The position numbers were made by a program, and so were the translations under genes. A stretch of DNA of 64,000 nt from Leisingera coralii (GTDB lineage Bacteria; Pseudomonadota; Alphaproteobacteria; Rhodobacterales; Rhodobacteraceae): positions 1 through 64,000 of the forward strand of contig NZ_JBHUPT010000007.1 of NCBI RefSeq assembly GCF_049056525.1. Reading direction: 5' to 3'. Position 1 is the first letter of the stretch; every line of letters starts with the position of its first letter. Below, one piece after another: positions 1 to 8,523 of the stretch. Under the pieces are notes generated by a model. That model was not told the origin of the DNA, ran no database searches, and saw only the letters and a program-made list of their open reading frames with translations.

Positions 1-12
1 CCCCTTGGCGGC

Positions 13-99
13 GTTGGGCGTGGCACCGCGCGCCTTGCGCGGTGCCACGCCCAACGGGAGGAGGGGTTTTCGCAAGAAAAGCCTGACGACGGGCGGGAG
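13..99. repeat. Composite stem-loop element, right half (copy a)
   Basis: Positions 13-55 form a perfect 19-bp inverted repeat (GTTGGGCGTGGCACCGCGC, 5-nt loop, then its complement). It is followed by a small stem TTTTC-GCAA-GAAAA at 67-80 and by GGGCGGGAG at 91-99. These parts match, in the same order and orientation, the right halves of copies near 14.4, 17.8, 24.7 and 47.0 kb. It sits just beyond the 3' end of the minus-strand carboxypeptidase gene. The other half, if present, lies outside the window. Confidence 0.75.
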
Positions 100-128
100 G
101 ATTTGCCCGGTGCCGGACACGCGGCATG

Positions 129-154
129 AAAAAAGGCGCCGCGGGGGCGCCTCT
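129..154 (-). terminator. Intrinsic terminator of the D,D-carboxypeptidase gene
   Basis: Read on the minus strand, the 7-bp stem AGGCGCC/GGCGCCT (arms 146-152 and 134-140, 5-nt loop) is followed directly by a run of six T (complement of 129-134). It lies about 27 nt past the stop codon of the carboxypeptidase gene, as expected for Rho-independent termination. Confidence 0.8.
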
Positions 155-180
155 TTGCTGCGGGTCTTCAGCCGTGCCGG

Positions 181-1812
181 TCAGGACGGGCCGATCGGGT
201 TACAGGTCACGTTGCGGGCGTTCAGGCGGCGGCAAGCCAGTTCCGCCTGCTCCTGGCTCATGCCGAGGAAGTTCGCCTCGAACCCGCGGCGGGTCTTGGC
301 GACCTTGCGCAACGATCCGTCCAGCGTTTCCAGTTCCGACAGCGCGGTGCGCAGCAGCACCTTCTCGGCCTGGTAGCGGCTGGTGAAAAGCCCCACATTA
401 ATGCCCCAGTAACGCCCGCCGGAAGTGGACAGGCGGGTGACCACAACCGGTTCCGGCTCGGGTGAGGCTTCCGCCAGCGCCAGGCTGGCCGGGCGGGCGG
501 CGGGCCGCAGGCCGGTAAAGGGCACCTTCTGCACCGCGGCGATGACCGTGGCGGCAGCGGTTGTGTCCAGGACGGCAGGCTCCGGCTCCGCCTCCGCTTC
601 GGCCAGGGCCACGGCGATGCTTTCGCGCACGGCATCCCGCTGCAGGGCGCCCTCAGCGCTCACAGTCTGCACATTCTCGATCTGCTCTTCGGCGGCCTCC
701 GCCGGTGCGGCCTCTGCCTCTGCCGCCGCGTCTTCCGCCGGCGGCGTCTGCAGCGCTTCCTCAAGGGCTGCCACCAGCACCGGCGACTCGCTGGCGCCCG
801 GCCGCAGTTTCGGCCGCAGACTGGTCTCCACCTGGCCGCTCACCCGGATGGTCTTGCCCGCGACCCCGTGCGAGGGGCCGTCATCGGCATCGGCCACCAC
901 CACATTGCCGGCCCCCTGATAGGCGGGCCGCTGCGGCTTGCGCAGCGCCGCGCGCGAGGGCGCCCGGCGGAAGCCGAGGTCCAGCAGTTCCGCCACCTTG
1001 GCATTGCGCGAGGTGGACGAGCTGCCGCCGAACACGGTGGCGATGATCCGCTCGTTGCCGCGCTTGGCCGAGGCCACCAGGTTGAAGCCCGCCGCCCGGG
1101 TATAGCCGGTCTTGATCCCGTCCGCGCCGCGGTAGGCGGCCAGCAGGCGGCGGTTGGTGTTGGGGACTTCGCGGATGCCGGCATGGGTCGAGCGGCGCGA
1201 GAACAGATTGTAATACTCCGGGTAATCATACAGCAGATGGCGGCCGAGCGTGGTCATGTCACTGGCGGTCGACAGGTGCCCGCTGGCGGTCAGGCCATGC
1301 GCATTCTTGAAGGTCGTGCGGGTCATCCCCAGCGCCTTGGCGGTTCGGTTCATCCGGCGGGTAAAGGCGGCCTCGGAGCCCGACAGCGTCTCGCCGATGG
1401 CGGTGGCCGCGTCATTGGCGGATTTCACCGCGGCGGCGCGGATCAGGTAGCGGAAGGCAATCCGCTGGCCGGCTTTCAGCCCCAGTTTCGAGGGCGGCTC
1501 GGCGGCGGCATTGCGGGAGATCTTCACCTTGGTGTCCAGGGTGATCTCGCCGTTCCGGACGGCCTCAAACGCGATGTAGAGCGTCATCATCTTGGTCAGC
1601 GAGGCCGGGTGCAGCCGGGTGTCGGCATTGCGCGAATGCAGCACCTCGCCGGTCCTGGCGTCGATGACCATCGCCGCATAGGGCGCTGCCTGCACCCGTT
1701 GCGGCGCCAGCCCCAGTACCAGAATTGCCAGAAGAAAACCCGCCGCTGCCCATAGGAGACGGGTACGGGAATACCGGCCTGACGCCGGATTGACCTGCGT
1801 GATCACTGCCAT
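181..1812 (-). CDS. D-alanyl-D-alanine carboxypeptidase with C-terminal SPOR domain
   Basis: Penicillin-binding-protein-type D,D-carboxypeptidase (peptidase S11) of 543 residues that would trim the terminal D-Ala of peptidoglycan stem peptides in the periplasm. The three active-site motifs are visible: S71-L-T-K74, S131-A-N133 and K234-T-G236. An N-terminal hydrophobic segment (about residues 20-42) ending in QAA acts as signal peptide or anchor. After an Ala/Glu-rich low-complexity linker, the last 80 residues (GGRYWGINVGLF onward) resemble a SPOR domain, which binds denuded glycan at the septum, so a role in division-linked wall remodelling is inferred. The ATG is preceded by GAGG at a good distance. 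An intrinsic terminator follows. Confidence 0.9.
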   Translation of the reverse strand: MAVITQVNPASGRYSRTRLLWAAAGFLLAILVLGLAPQRVQAAPYAAMVIDARTGEVLHSRNADTRLHPASLTKMMTLYIAFEAVRNGEITLDTKVKISRNAAAEPPSKLGLKAGQRIAFRYLIRAAAVKSANDAATAIGETLSGSEAAFTRRMNRTAKALGMTRTTFKNAHGLTASGHLSTASDMTTLGRHLLYDYPEYYNLFSRRSTHAGIREVPNTNRRLLAAYRGADGIKTGYTRAAGFNLVASAKRGNERIIATVFGGSSSTSRNAKVAELLDLGFRRAPSRAALRKPQRPAYQGAGNVVVADADDGPSHGVAGKTIRVSGQVETSLRPKLRPGASESPVLVAALEEALQTPPAEDAAAEAEAAPAEAAEEQIENVQTVSAEGALQRDAVRESIAVALAEAEAEPEPAVLDTTAAATVIAAVQKVPFTGLRPAARPASLALAEASPEPEPVVVTRLSTSGGRYWGINVGLFTSRYQAEKVLLRTALSELETLDGSLRKVAKTRRGFEANFLGMSQEQAELACRRLNARNVTCNPIGPS

Positions 1813-1937
1813 GTTTGCCTCATGCCGCCGGTTGTCCGGCTGACGTTTCTGCCTGTTAGCAAAAGCGTAACACAGGGTTTACGAGGAATAAACAGCGGCG
1901 AAACGGGCTTGTCCGGCGCAACCGTTAAGCAGTGCCG

Positions 1938-1974
1938 GCATCTAGTGGGCTGCGCGTGCCGGGCCGCTAGATGC
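1938..1974. promoter_or_regulatory. Inverted repeat GCATCTAG...CTAGATGC upstream of the carboxypeptidase
   Basis: Eight-base arms at 1938-1945 and 1967-1974 are perfect complements separated by 21 nt. A nested pair CCGGCA/TGCCGG lies at 1935-1940 and 1957-1962. The site is about 130 bp upstream of the carboxypeptidase start and 100 bp past the stop of the isomerase gene, both on the minus strand. It could be an operator or a 3' hairpin of the upstream gene. No T-run follows on either strand, so a classical terminator is unlikely. Confidence 0.3.
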
Positions 1975-2073
1975 AGCGAGTCCTAACAAAAGGTTACCAA
2001 AAAAAGTTGCAATCCGCCGGACCGGCCCGGGTTGGGGGCTGCCTTGAACCGGAGGCCGGGCGCCGCGGCGCCC

Positions 2074-2400
2074 TCAGCCGGCGTGAAAATTGGTCACGTA
2101 GAAGGGGGTGGAATAGCTGAGGCCAAGCGAGAATTCGCAAGGCTGGCGCAACTGCGCCTTGATACGGGATTCGAGATCCGCCAGCAGCGCCCTGGAGAAC
2201 GCCTCGTCCCGGTGCGGCTTGCTCAGCAGCGCGACGCTGACAGTGATATGCGTATGGTGGAACTGATCCGCCGGATAGGCCCGCCCCTTGCAGGCTCCCG
2301 CACCGCTGTCGTGCTCCAGGATAACGGCCTCGATCGCGGCGAGGATAGACGGTGCGTCGATCTCCAGATCGCTGGAGTATTTCAGCTCGGCGTGCGGCAT
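2074..2400 (-). CDS. 5-carboxymethyl-2-hydroxymuconate delta-isomerase family protein
   Basis: Small protein of 108 residues of the CHMI branch of the tautomerase superfamily. It starts MPH, so Pro2 becomes the N-terminal catalytic base after Met removal, as in 4-oxalocrotonate tautomerase and MIF. CHMI isomerises a ring-cleavage product in homoprotocatechuate degradation. No other gene of that pathway is seen here, so the true substrate is open. The start is placed at the MPH methionine because a longer reading would overlap the HAD gene and move the proline away from the N terminus. It lies 79 bp downstream of the HAD gene on the same strand. Confidence 0.75.
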   Translation of the reverse strand: MPHAELKYSSDLEIDAPSILAAIEAVILEHDSGAGACKGRAYPADQFHHTHITVSVALLSKPHRDEAFSRALLADLESRIKAQLRQPCEFSLGLSYSTPFYVTNFHAG

Positions 2401-2479
2401 GTCCCTCGGTCTCCCTTGCGGTTTGGCAAAGGGATAGCGGCCCCCGGCGGGCACGTCCAGCACCCGCCGGGCAGGGCGG

Positions 2480-3193
2480 TCAGCCGAGGCCCTCCACCAG
2501 GTCCGCCAGCCCGCCGAGATCTTCGATCTCGGTATAGCGCGGGCTGTGGTCCGGGGCGTCGGCGTGCTCGACCTCCCAAACCAGCCCGTGCGGCACATAG
2601 GTGCCCCAGCCGCCGGCCTCGATCACCGGCACCACGTCCGAGCGCATCGAGTTGCCGACCATCATCGCACGCACGGCGCCGTCGCCGTGGCGGGCGAAGA
2701 TGTCCAGATAGACCTCAGGCGTCTTTTCCGAGACCACCTCGACCCCGTCGAACAGCTCGCCCAGGCCGGATTGCGCCAGCTTGCGCTCCTGGTCCAGCAG
2801 GTCGCCCTTGGTGATCAGCACCACCTTATAGCGCCCGGCCACGGCCTCCACCGCCTCGCGCGCATGGGGCAGCAGCTCGATCGGGTAGGACAGCATCATC
2901 TGCCCGGCGGTGATCAGCTCCTTGATCACCTCGCCCGGCACCCGCTCCTCCGTCACCTCGAGCGCGGTTTCGATCATCGACAGGGTAAAGCCCTTCACCC
3001 CGTAGCCATAGCGCCCCAGGTTGCGCTTCTCGGCGTCCAGCAGCCGCCGCTCCAGCTGTTCGGGGCCGATGTCGTCGGGCGTGTGATCCATCAGCAATTC
3101 GGCGAATCTTTCCTGGGTGACGCGGAAGAACCGTTCGTTGTGCCAAAGGGTATCGTCGGCATCAAAGCCGATTGTTGTCAAATTACGTGTCAA
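2480..3193 (-). CDS. HAD family hydrolase
   Basis: Haloacid-dehalogenase-type phosphohydrolase of 237 residues. Motif I is F-D11-A-D13-D-T with the nucleophile at D11. A helical cap region follows, then a Lys in LITKGD (motif II/III region) and acidic residues in MVGNSMRSDVVPVIEAGG (motif IV). The overall build resembles YjjG/phosphoglycolate-phosphatase-like enzymes acting on small phosphate esters in the cytosol. The substrate cannot be told from sequence. It is divergent from clpS with 64 bp between the starts and probably cotranscribed with the isomerase gene downstream. Confidence 0.85.
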   Translation of the reverse strand: MTRNLTTIGFDADDTLWHNERFFRVTQERFAELLMDHTPDDIGPEQLERRLLDAEKRNLGRYGYGVKGFTLSMIETALEVTEERVPGEVIKELITAGQMMLSYPIELLPHAREAVEAVAGRYKVVLITKGDLLDQERKLAQSGLGELFDGVEVVSEKTPEVYLDIFARHGDGAVRAMMVGNSMRSDVVPVIEAGGWGTYVPHGLVWEVEHADAPDHSPRYTEIEDLGGLADLVEGLG

Positions 3194-3257
3194 TCTGCGG
3201 GTCTCAGTCTCTTTTCCTGAACAGGATAGAGGCTATATAAGCGTCACAGGAAATTCC

Positions 3258-3623
3258 ATGCATCACTGGATCAAATTGCTTATGCCGCTGCAGCCCATAA
3301 TGATGACGGATCATTCAGACGACGATACCGAAGCTGGTGTCCTGACCAAGACGCGCCCCAAGACCAAACGTCCGCCACGCTACAAGGTTCTGCTGCTGAA
3401 TGACGATTACACGCCGATGGAATTCGTCGTCATGGTGCTGGAACGGTTCTTTGGCATGACCCACGCGCAGGCTTTCGAGATCATGCTGACGGTGCACAAG
3501 AAGGGCGTTGCCGTGGTTGGCGTGTTCAGCCATGAGGTGGCGGAAACCAAGGTGGGCCAGGTGATGGATTTCGCCCGCCGCCACCAGCACCCGCTGCAGT
3601 GCACAATGGAAAAAGAAGAATAA
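3258..3623 (+). CDS. clpS: ATP-dependent Clp protease adaptor ClpS
   Basis: ClpS binds the N domain of ClpA and delivers N-end-rule substrates to ClpAP. The conserved core is clear: YKVLLLNDDYTPMEFVV, then the ERFF helix, HKKG, and GVFSHEVAETKV, which contribute the N-degron pocket and the ClpA-binding face. The start is uncertain. ATG 3258 has an AGGA ribosome site seven bases ahead and gives 121 residues. ATG 3282 or the MM pair at 3300/3303 would give 113 or 107 residues but have no such site. The rsmC-like gene follows after 12 bp, so the two are likely cotranscribed. Confidence 0.9.
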   Translation: MHHWIKLLMPLQPIMMTDHSDDDTEAGVLTKTRPKTKRPPRYKVLLLNDDYTPMEFVVMVLERFFGMTHAQAFEIMLTVHKKGVAVVGVFSHEVAETKVGQVMDFARRHQHPLQCTMEKEE

Positions 3624-3635
3624 AGAGGCCCTTAC

Positions 3636-4625
3636 ATGTCTGTCCGCTTGTCCCTGGCCGCCCAATCGGGCGGCTTTGCTGTGCCGTCCGAGGGCCGCAT
3701 CGCCGTATTCCACCCCCGCGCAGAGCATGACCTGTCGGCGCTGCCCAAGGCGCAGCTGCTGATCGTGCAGCCGTTCCGCCCCGACCACGATCATTTCGCC
3801 GGGCAGGGCTATGACTGCGTTCCGGTGCCGGAGGCCGGGGCCGAATACGCTGCCGCCGTGGTCTTCCTGCCGCGGGCCAAGGCACTGGCGCGGATGCTGG
3901 TGGCGCAGGCCGCCGCTTCCACCAAGGGCCAGGTGCTGATCGACGGCGCCAAGACCGAGGGCATCGATTCGGTCCTGAAGGACTTGCGCAAGCGCTGCGA
4001 GCCCTCCGCGCCGGTCTCCAAGGCGCATGGCAAGGTGTTCTGGATCGAGGGCGGCACGGATCTCTCCGAATGGCAGCCCGAAGGACCGCAGCAGGTTGAG
4101 GGCTTCATCACCGCGCCCGGCGTGTTCTCGGCGGACGGCATTGACCCCGCCTCCCGCATGCTGGCGGCAGCGCTGCCGCAGAAGCTGGGCCGCTGCGTGG
4201 CCGATCTGGGCGCGGGCTGGGGCTATCTCTCGGCGCAGGTGCTCAAGCACGAGGGCGTCGAGGAGCTGCACCTGGTGGAGGCAGACCATGCGGCGCTGGC
4301 CTGCGCCCGCCTGAATGCGGCAGATCCGCGAACGCAGTTCCACTGGGCCGATGCCCACAGCTGGAAAGCACCGGGCCCGGTGAACACCGTGGTGATGAAC
4401 CCGCCGTTCCACACCGGCCGCGCGGCGGAACCGTCGCTGGGCCAGGCTTTCATCGGCGCAGCCGCCGCGATGCTGGCACCCAATGGCAGCCTGTGGATGG
4501 TGGCCAACCGGCACCTGCCTTACGAGACGGCGCTGGCAGAACGCTTTGCCCAGGTGCGCGAGGAGGGCGGCGACAACCGCTTCAAGATCCTGCACGCCGC
4601 CAGGCCAAAACGCGGGCGCAAGTAA
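3636..4625 (+). CDS. Class I SAM-dependent methyltransferase, RsmC-like (16S rRNA m2G)
   Basis: 329-residue methyltransferase with a degenerate N-terminal half and a catalytic C-terminal half, as in RsmC, which methylates G1207 of 16S rRNA. The SAM motif I is ADLGAGWGYLS (about 189-199), the acidic motif II is HLVEAD (about 212-217), and the base-binding motif IV is NPPFHTGR (about 255-262), typical of exocyclic-amine methyltransferases acting on guanine. The C terminus is basic (RPKRGRK), consistent with RNA binding. Function as RsmC is family inference. It lies 12 bp after clpS. Confidence 0.82.
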   Translation: MSVRLSLAAQSGGFAVPSEGRIAVFHPRAEHDLSALPKAQLLIVQPFRPDHDHFAGQGYDCVPVPEAGAEYAAAVVFLPRAKALARMLVAQAAASTKGQVLIDGAKTEGIDSVLKDLRKRCEPSAPVSKAHGKVFWIEGGTDLSEWQPEGPQQVEGFITAPGVFSADGIDPASRMLAAALPQKLGRCVADLGAGWGYLSAQVLKHEGVEELHLVEADHAALACARLNAADPRTQFHWADAHSWKAPGPVNTVVMNPPFHTGRAAEPSLGQAFIGAAAAMLAPNGSLWMVANRHLPYETALAERFAQVREEGGDNRFKILHAARPKRGRK

Positions 4626-4669
4626 CCGCGCGCCGGGTGAATGCCGGTTTCCAAACCGGCAGGCGCGGT
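4624..4669 (+). other. Intergenic hairpin between the rsmC-like and SDR genes
   Basis: The sequence TGCCGGTTT-CC-AAACCGGCA (4642-4661) is a perfect 9-bp stem. ACCGCGC/GCGCGGT at 4623-4669 can extend it as an outer stem. There is no T-tract, so it may be a processing or stabilising hairpin rather than a terminator. Confidence 0.4.
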
Positions 4670-4706
4670 CTAACGTGCGGTCCAAAATGCCTCAGGGAGT
4701 GCCCAA

Positions 4707-5513
4707 ATGTCCTTTTCCATCTCCGGCAAGACCGCGATTGTGACCGGTGCCTCCAGCGGTATCGGCCTGGCCATCGGCAAGCAGTTCGCCGATGCCGGCG
4801 CCAATGTGATGTTTGCCGACATGCATGAGGCGCAGCTGGTGGCTGAGCTGGGCGAGCAGGCGGACGAAAGCAACATCCGCTATTTCGGCGGCGACCTGCG
4901 CGAGCGGCTGACCATCGCCAACCTGCTGTCGGCCACCATCGACGCCTTTGACGGGGTGGACATCCTGGTGAATGGCGCCCGCCAGATGGTGGCCACCGAT
5001 CCGCTGGACCCGGCCGACGACACCCTGGACCAGCTGATGACCCAAAGCCTGCTGCCCACCATCCGCCTTTCGCAGCAGGTCGCCAAGCGGATGATCAAGC
5101 AGGGCGAGGAGAATGAGGACAGCGATGGCCCGCTCGGCAGCATCATCAACCTCTCCTCCATCGCCGCGCGCCGGACCCACCCTGAGCTGATGGCCTATTC
5201 GATCGCCTCTGCCGCGCTGGACCAGGCGACCCGCTCCTTGTCGGTGGCGCTGGCGCCGCACCGGATCCGGGTGAACTCGATTGCCTTCGGCTCGGTGATG
5301 AGCGCCTCGATGCAGACCACTCTCAAGGACAACCGCAGCTACCGCCAGGATATCGAGGCGCATACGCCGCTGGGCCGCATCGCCTCTCCCACCGAACTGA
5401 CCGAGACGGCGCAGTATCTGGCCTCCGACGCCTCCAGCTTCATGACCGGCCAGGTGCTGACGCTGGACGGCGGCCGCACGCTGCTTGATCCGGTGGCGGC
5501 GCCGGTCCACTGA
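4707..5513 (+). CDS. SDR family protein lacking the catalytic lysine
   Basis: 268-residue short-chain dehydrogenase/reductase fold with an intact NAD(P) site TGASSGIG (13-20). The active-site Ser (S150/S151) and Tyr164 are present, but the Lys expected four residues after Tyr is Ser168 (motif YSIAS instead of YxxxK). The structural NNAG motif is also altered to VNGAR. The Lys normally positions cofactor and lowers the Tyr pKa, so activity may be changed or lost. The gene is 30 bp upstream of hemF and probably cotranscribed with it, which suggests a link to tetrapyrrole metabolism, though nothing in the protein proves this. Confidence 0.85.
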   Translation: MSFSISGKTAIVTGASSGIGLAIGKQFADAGANVMFADMHEAQLVAELGEQADESNIRYFGGDLRERLTIANLLSATIDAFDGVDILVNGARQMVATDPLDPADDTLDQLMTQSLLPTIRLSQQVAKRMIKQGEENEDSDGPLGSIINLSSIAARRTHPELMAYSIASAALDQATRSLSVALAPHRIRVNSIAFGSVMSASMQTTLKDNRSYRQDIEAHTPLGRIASPTELTETAQYLASDASSFMTGQVLTLDGGRTLLDPVAAPVH

Positions 5514-5543
5514 CCTGCCGGCAGAATATGGGAAAGACTTCGC

Positions 5544-6437
5544 ATGACAGCTGAGATGAAAGAAGAAAAGGCCCGGGCCGCTGCCTGGTTCCGGGAATTG
5601 CGCGACCAGATCGTCGCTGCGTTTGAGGCGCTGGAGGACAGCCACAGCAAGGGCCCGTTCTCTGACATGGAACCGGGCCGGTTCGAGGTAACGGAAACCA
5701 AGCGCACCTCGGACGACGGTTCCGACGCGGGCGGCGGCCTGATGAGCGTGATGCGCGGCGGCCGCGTGTTCGAGAAGGTCGGCGTCAACATCTCCGAGGT
5801 CTACGGCACCCTGGGCGAGCGCGCGCAGGCCGCGATGGCGGCGCGCAAGGGCATCCCGGGGATGAAGGATGATCCGCGCTTCTGGGCCTCCGGCATCTCG
5901 CTGGTCGCCCATATGCGCAACCCGCATGTGCCGGCCGTGCACATGAACACCCGCATGTTCTGGACCCCGCATGCCTGGTGGTTCGGCGGCGGCTCGGACC
6001 TCAACCCTTGCATCGAATACGACGAGGACACCGCGCATTTCCATGGGGTTCAAAAACAGCACCTGGACCCGCACGGGGCAGACCAGTACCCGCGGCTCAA
6101 GGCATGGGCGGATGAATATTTCTACATCCCCCACCGCAAGCGCGCCCGCGGGGTGGGCGGCATCTTCATGGATGACCAGAACTCCGGCGACTGGGCGGCC
6201 GATTTCGCCCTGACCCAGGACATCGGCCGCGCCTTCCTGCCGGCCTTTGTGCCGCTGGTCGAAAAGCGCCGGGTGCAGGACTTCGATGAGGCCGACAAGG
6301 ACGCCCAGCTGATCCACCGCGGCCTCTATGCCGAATACAACCTGGTCTATGACCGGGGCACCAAGTTCGGGCTGGAAACCGGCCACGACGCCAACGCGGT
6401 GCTGATGAGCCTGCCGCCGCTGGCCAAATGGGTCTGA
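5544..6437 (+). CDS. hemF: Oxygen-dependent coproporphyrinogen III oxidase
   Basis: HemF oxidatively decarboxylates two propionates of coproporphyrinogen III to give protoporphyrinogen IX in haem synthesis. It is cytosolic and uses O2. The 297-residue length fits the family. Conserved blocks are visible: RGGRVFEKVGVN, the PAVHMNTR stretch, WWFGGGSDLNP, then GGIFMDD and the C-terminal YNLVYDRGTKFGLETGH. It lies behind the odd SDR gene and is closed by a strong terminator. hemC and hemE occur 1-3 kb away, so three haem genes share this region, though in different transcripts. Confidence 0.97.
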   Translation: MTAEMKEEKARAAAWFRELRDQIVAAFEALEDSHSKGPFSDMEPGRFEVTETKRTSDDGSDAGGGLMSVMRGGRVFEKVGVNISEVYGTLGERAQAAMAARKGIPGMKDDPRFWASGISLVAHMRNPHVPAVHMNTRMFWTPHAWWFGGGSDLNPCIEYDEDTAHFHGVQKQHLDPHGADQYPRLKAWADEYFYIPHRKRARGVGGIFMDDQNSGDWAADFALTQDIGRAFLPAFVPLVEKRRVQDFDEADKDAQLIHRGLYAEYNLVYDRGTKFGLETGHDANAVLMSLPPLAKWV

Positions 6438-6463
6438 CCCCGCCCAGCCTGTGACACTGCCAG

Positions 6464-6492
6464 CGCGCCGCCCCCAAAGCGGCGCGTTTTTT
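6464..6492 (+). terminator. Intrinsic terminator of hemF
   Basis: An 8-bp stem CGCGCCGC (6464-6471) / GCGGCGCG (6479-6486) with a 7-nt loop is followed at once by six T. It lies 27 nt past the hemF stop. Confidence 0.9.
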
Positions 6493-6617
6493 CTTGCGGC
6501 GGATTTACGCTGATCTGCATTCCTTGGGGCGCGACATTGCGCCGCCCTGCGCTAAGATGAAAGCCAACAGGCAAAGAAAAGAGCGGTTTTCACGAAGCAA
6601 GGCAGGGAGCATATCAC

Positions 6618-7433
6618 ATGCGCAGACTGGTTCTTGGGGCATTGGCGCTGGCATTGGCAGCAGGATGCGGCAGGCCGCCGGACAGGGCGGTGAGCGCCCC
6701 GCAAGTCACCCGCACCGAACCCGCCAATGCGCGGCTGGCAGGCCTCTCCACCTATCCCCGCTTCGGCGATCGCGACCCGCACGATTGGGAAGGCCGCAAG
6801 CCCTGGTCCTATCCGGTGCACGGCATCGACGTCTCCCGCTACCAGGGCGATATCGACTGGCACAAGGTGCGCCGCTCCGGCGTGTCCTTTGCCTATATCA
6901 AGGCAACCGAGGGCGGCGACCACACCGACGCCAAGTTCCGCGAAAACTGGCGCGGCGCGCGCGCGGCGGGCATGAAACGCGGCGCCTACCATTATTATTA
7001 CTTCTGCCGCCCGGCGGCGGAGCAGGCGCGCTGGTTCATCCGCAACGTGCCAAAGGATGCAAATGCGCTGCCGCCGGTGCTGGACATGGAGTGGAACCAC
7101 CGCTCCCGGACCTGCCGCACGCGGCCAGACGGCGCCACGGTGCGGGCCGAGGCGCGCAAGTTCCTCAACATCCTGGAACGCCACTACGGCAAGCGCCCGG
7201 TGGTCTACACGACGGTGGATTTCTACCGCGACACCGGCATCGGCCGCCTCAGCGGCACCGAGTTCTGGCTGCGCTCCGTCGCGGGCCATCCGCAAAAGGT
7301 CTACCCGGGCAGAAGCTGGAGTTTCTGGCAGTACACCGGCACCGGCCAGGTGCCTGGCGTCGCGGGTGACGTGGATCTCAACACCTTCCGCGGCAGCCCG
7401 GAAAGCTGGCTCAGGTGGTCGGGGCAGATCTAG
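6618..7433 (+). CDS. GH25 family lysozyme lipoprotein
   Basis: 271-residue secreted muramidase-like protein. The N terminus is a lipoprotein signal ending LAAG-C17, so it should be anchored to a membrane from the periplasmic side. The GH25 (Chalaropsis-type) fold is recognised by HGIDVSRYQG with D71, YIKATEGGDH, and the catalytic pair in LDMEWN (D156, E158). Later blocks VVYTTVDFY and FWQYT.TG followed by DVDLN complete the family pattern. GH25 enzymes cleave the MurNAc-GlcNAc bond. A role in wall turnover or protein assembly through the wall is inferred. It is monocistronic between the hemF terminator and a composite repeat. Confidence 0.9.
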   Translation: MRRLVLGALALALAAGCGRPPDRAVSAPQVTRTEPANARLAGLSTYPRFGDRDPHDWEGRKPWSYPVHGIDVSRYQGDIDWHKVRRSGVSFAYIKATEGGDHTDAKFRENWRGARAAGMKRGAYHYYYFCRPAAEQARWFIRNVPKDANALPPVLDMEWNHRSRTCRTRPDGATVRAEARKFLNILERHYGKRPVVYTTVDFYRDTGIGRLSGTEFWLRSVAGHPQKVYPGRSWSFWQYTGTGQVPGVAGDVDLNTFRGSPESWLRWSGQI

Positions 7434-7445
7434 TGGAGATTGAAA

Positions 7446-7563
7446 GGGGGCTTTGCCCCCTCGCGCCTCAGGCGCTCACCCCCAGGATATTTCCGGCCAG
7501 AAGAAAAGCGGCCCCTCAATTCTTCTGGCCCCAAATATCCCGGAGCGCGAGGCAGAGCCTCGC
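7446..7563. repeat. Hairpin plus AT-rich motif element, mirrored pair (F copy 1)
   Basis: This convergent gap between the GH25 and hemC genes is filled by a symmetric element. From the left it has the stem GGGGGC-TTT-GCCCCC (7446-7460), the stem GCGCC-TCA-GGCGC (7463-7475), a 21-nt motif GGATATTT/CCGGCCAGAAGAA (7485-7505), the inverted motif TTCTTCTGGCC/CCAAATATCC (7520-7540), and the stem GCGAGGC-AGA-GCCTCGC (7547-7563). The motif at 7485-7505 is identical over all 21 bases to the reverse complement of 22952-22972. It may act as a bidirectional transcript end. Confidence 0.75.
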
Positions 7564-8523
7564 TCAAGCCTTCCAGTCGAAAAAGCCCTTGCCGGCCTTC
7601 TCCAGCAGTTTCGCTGCCATTTCCCGGCCCAGCTCCGCACCGTCCTCAACCGGGCAGGTCTGGTCATCGCTGATCGCCTCGGACCCATCCGGCCGCAGCA
7701 CCTCGCCGCGCAGGCGCAGGGTGGGGCCGTCGAGTTCCGCCAGGCCGGCAATCGGCGTCTCGCAGGAGCCATCGAGCGCCGCCAGGAAAGCGCGTTCCGC
7801 CGCCAGCCGCTGGCCCGTCTCATGATCATGGATCGCCGCCAGCATATCGCCTGCGCGGCTGTCATCTGCGCGCCGTTCGATGCCGATCGCGCCCTGCGCC
7901 ACCGCGGGCAGCATGTCGCTGGTCTCGATCGGATTGGCGGGCACATCGTCCATTGCCAGCCGGTTCAGCCCGGCCATCGCCAGGAAGGTGCAGTCCGCCA
8001 CGCCCTCGGACAGCTTGCGCAGCCGCGTCTGCACGTTGCCGCGGAACTCCACCACGTTCAGGTCCGGGCGGCGGTTCAACAGCTGCGCCCGGCGGCGCAG
8101 CGACGAGGTGCCGACCACCGCGCCCTCGGCCAGATCATGCAGCGATGCCAGCGACGGCGAGATAAAGGCATCCCGCACATCCTCGCGCGGCAGATAGGTG
8201 CCCAGCAGCAGCCCCTCGGGCTGCGCCACCGGCATGTCCTTCATCGAATGCACCGCGATATCGATGGCACCCGACAGCAGATCCTCTTCGATCTCCTTGG
8301 TGAACAGCCCCTTGCCGCCCAGCTCCTTCAGCGGCTTGTCTGCCGCGATCAGCGCCTGATTGTCGCCGGTGGTCTTGATTACCACGATCTCGAACGCCTC
8401 CTGCGGCAGATCGAAGGCGGCGGCGAGGCGGCTGCGGGTCTCATACGCCTGGGCCAGCGCCAGCGGCGATCCGCGGGTGCCGATCTTCAGGGGCGAAGCG
8501 GGGGAGGGCAGGGTCAGTGTCAT
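7564..8523 (-). CDS. hemC: Hydroxymethylbilane synthase (porphobilinogen deaminase)
   Basis: HemC joins four porphobilinogen units into hydroxymethylbilane using a covalent dipyrromethane cofactor. The N-terminal KIGTRGSPLALAQA block, the central HSMKDMP block and the cofactor cysteine in LDGSCETPIAG are present. The start is taken at MTLTLPS (319 residues). An ATG 12 bp further upstream (MASC...) is also possible and neither has a clear ribosome site. It is divergent from hemE, the enzyme two steps later, across a 185-bp gap that should hold both promoters. Confidence 0.96.
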   Translation of the reverse strand: MTLTLPSPASPLKIGTRGSPLALAQAYETRSRLAAAFDLPQEAFEIVVIKTTGDNQALIAADKPLKELGGKGLFTKEIEEDLLSGAIDIAVHSMKDMPVAQPEGLLLGTYLPREDVRDAFISPSLASLHDLAEGAVVGTSSLRRRAQLLNRRPDLNVVEFRGNVQTRLRKLSEGVADCTFLAMAGLNRLAMDDVPANPIETSDMLPAVAQGAIGIERRADDSRAGDMLAAIHDHETGQRLAAERAFLAALDGSCETPIAGLAELDGPTLRLRGEVLRPDGSEAISDDQTCPVEDGAELGREMAAKLLEKAGKGFFDWKA

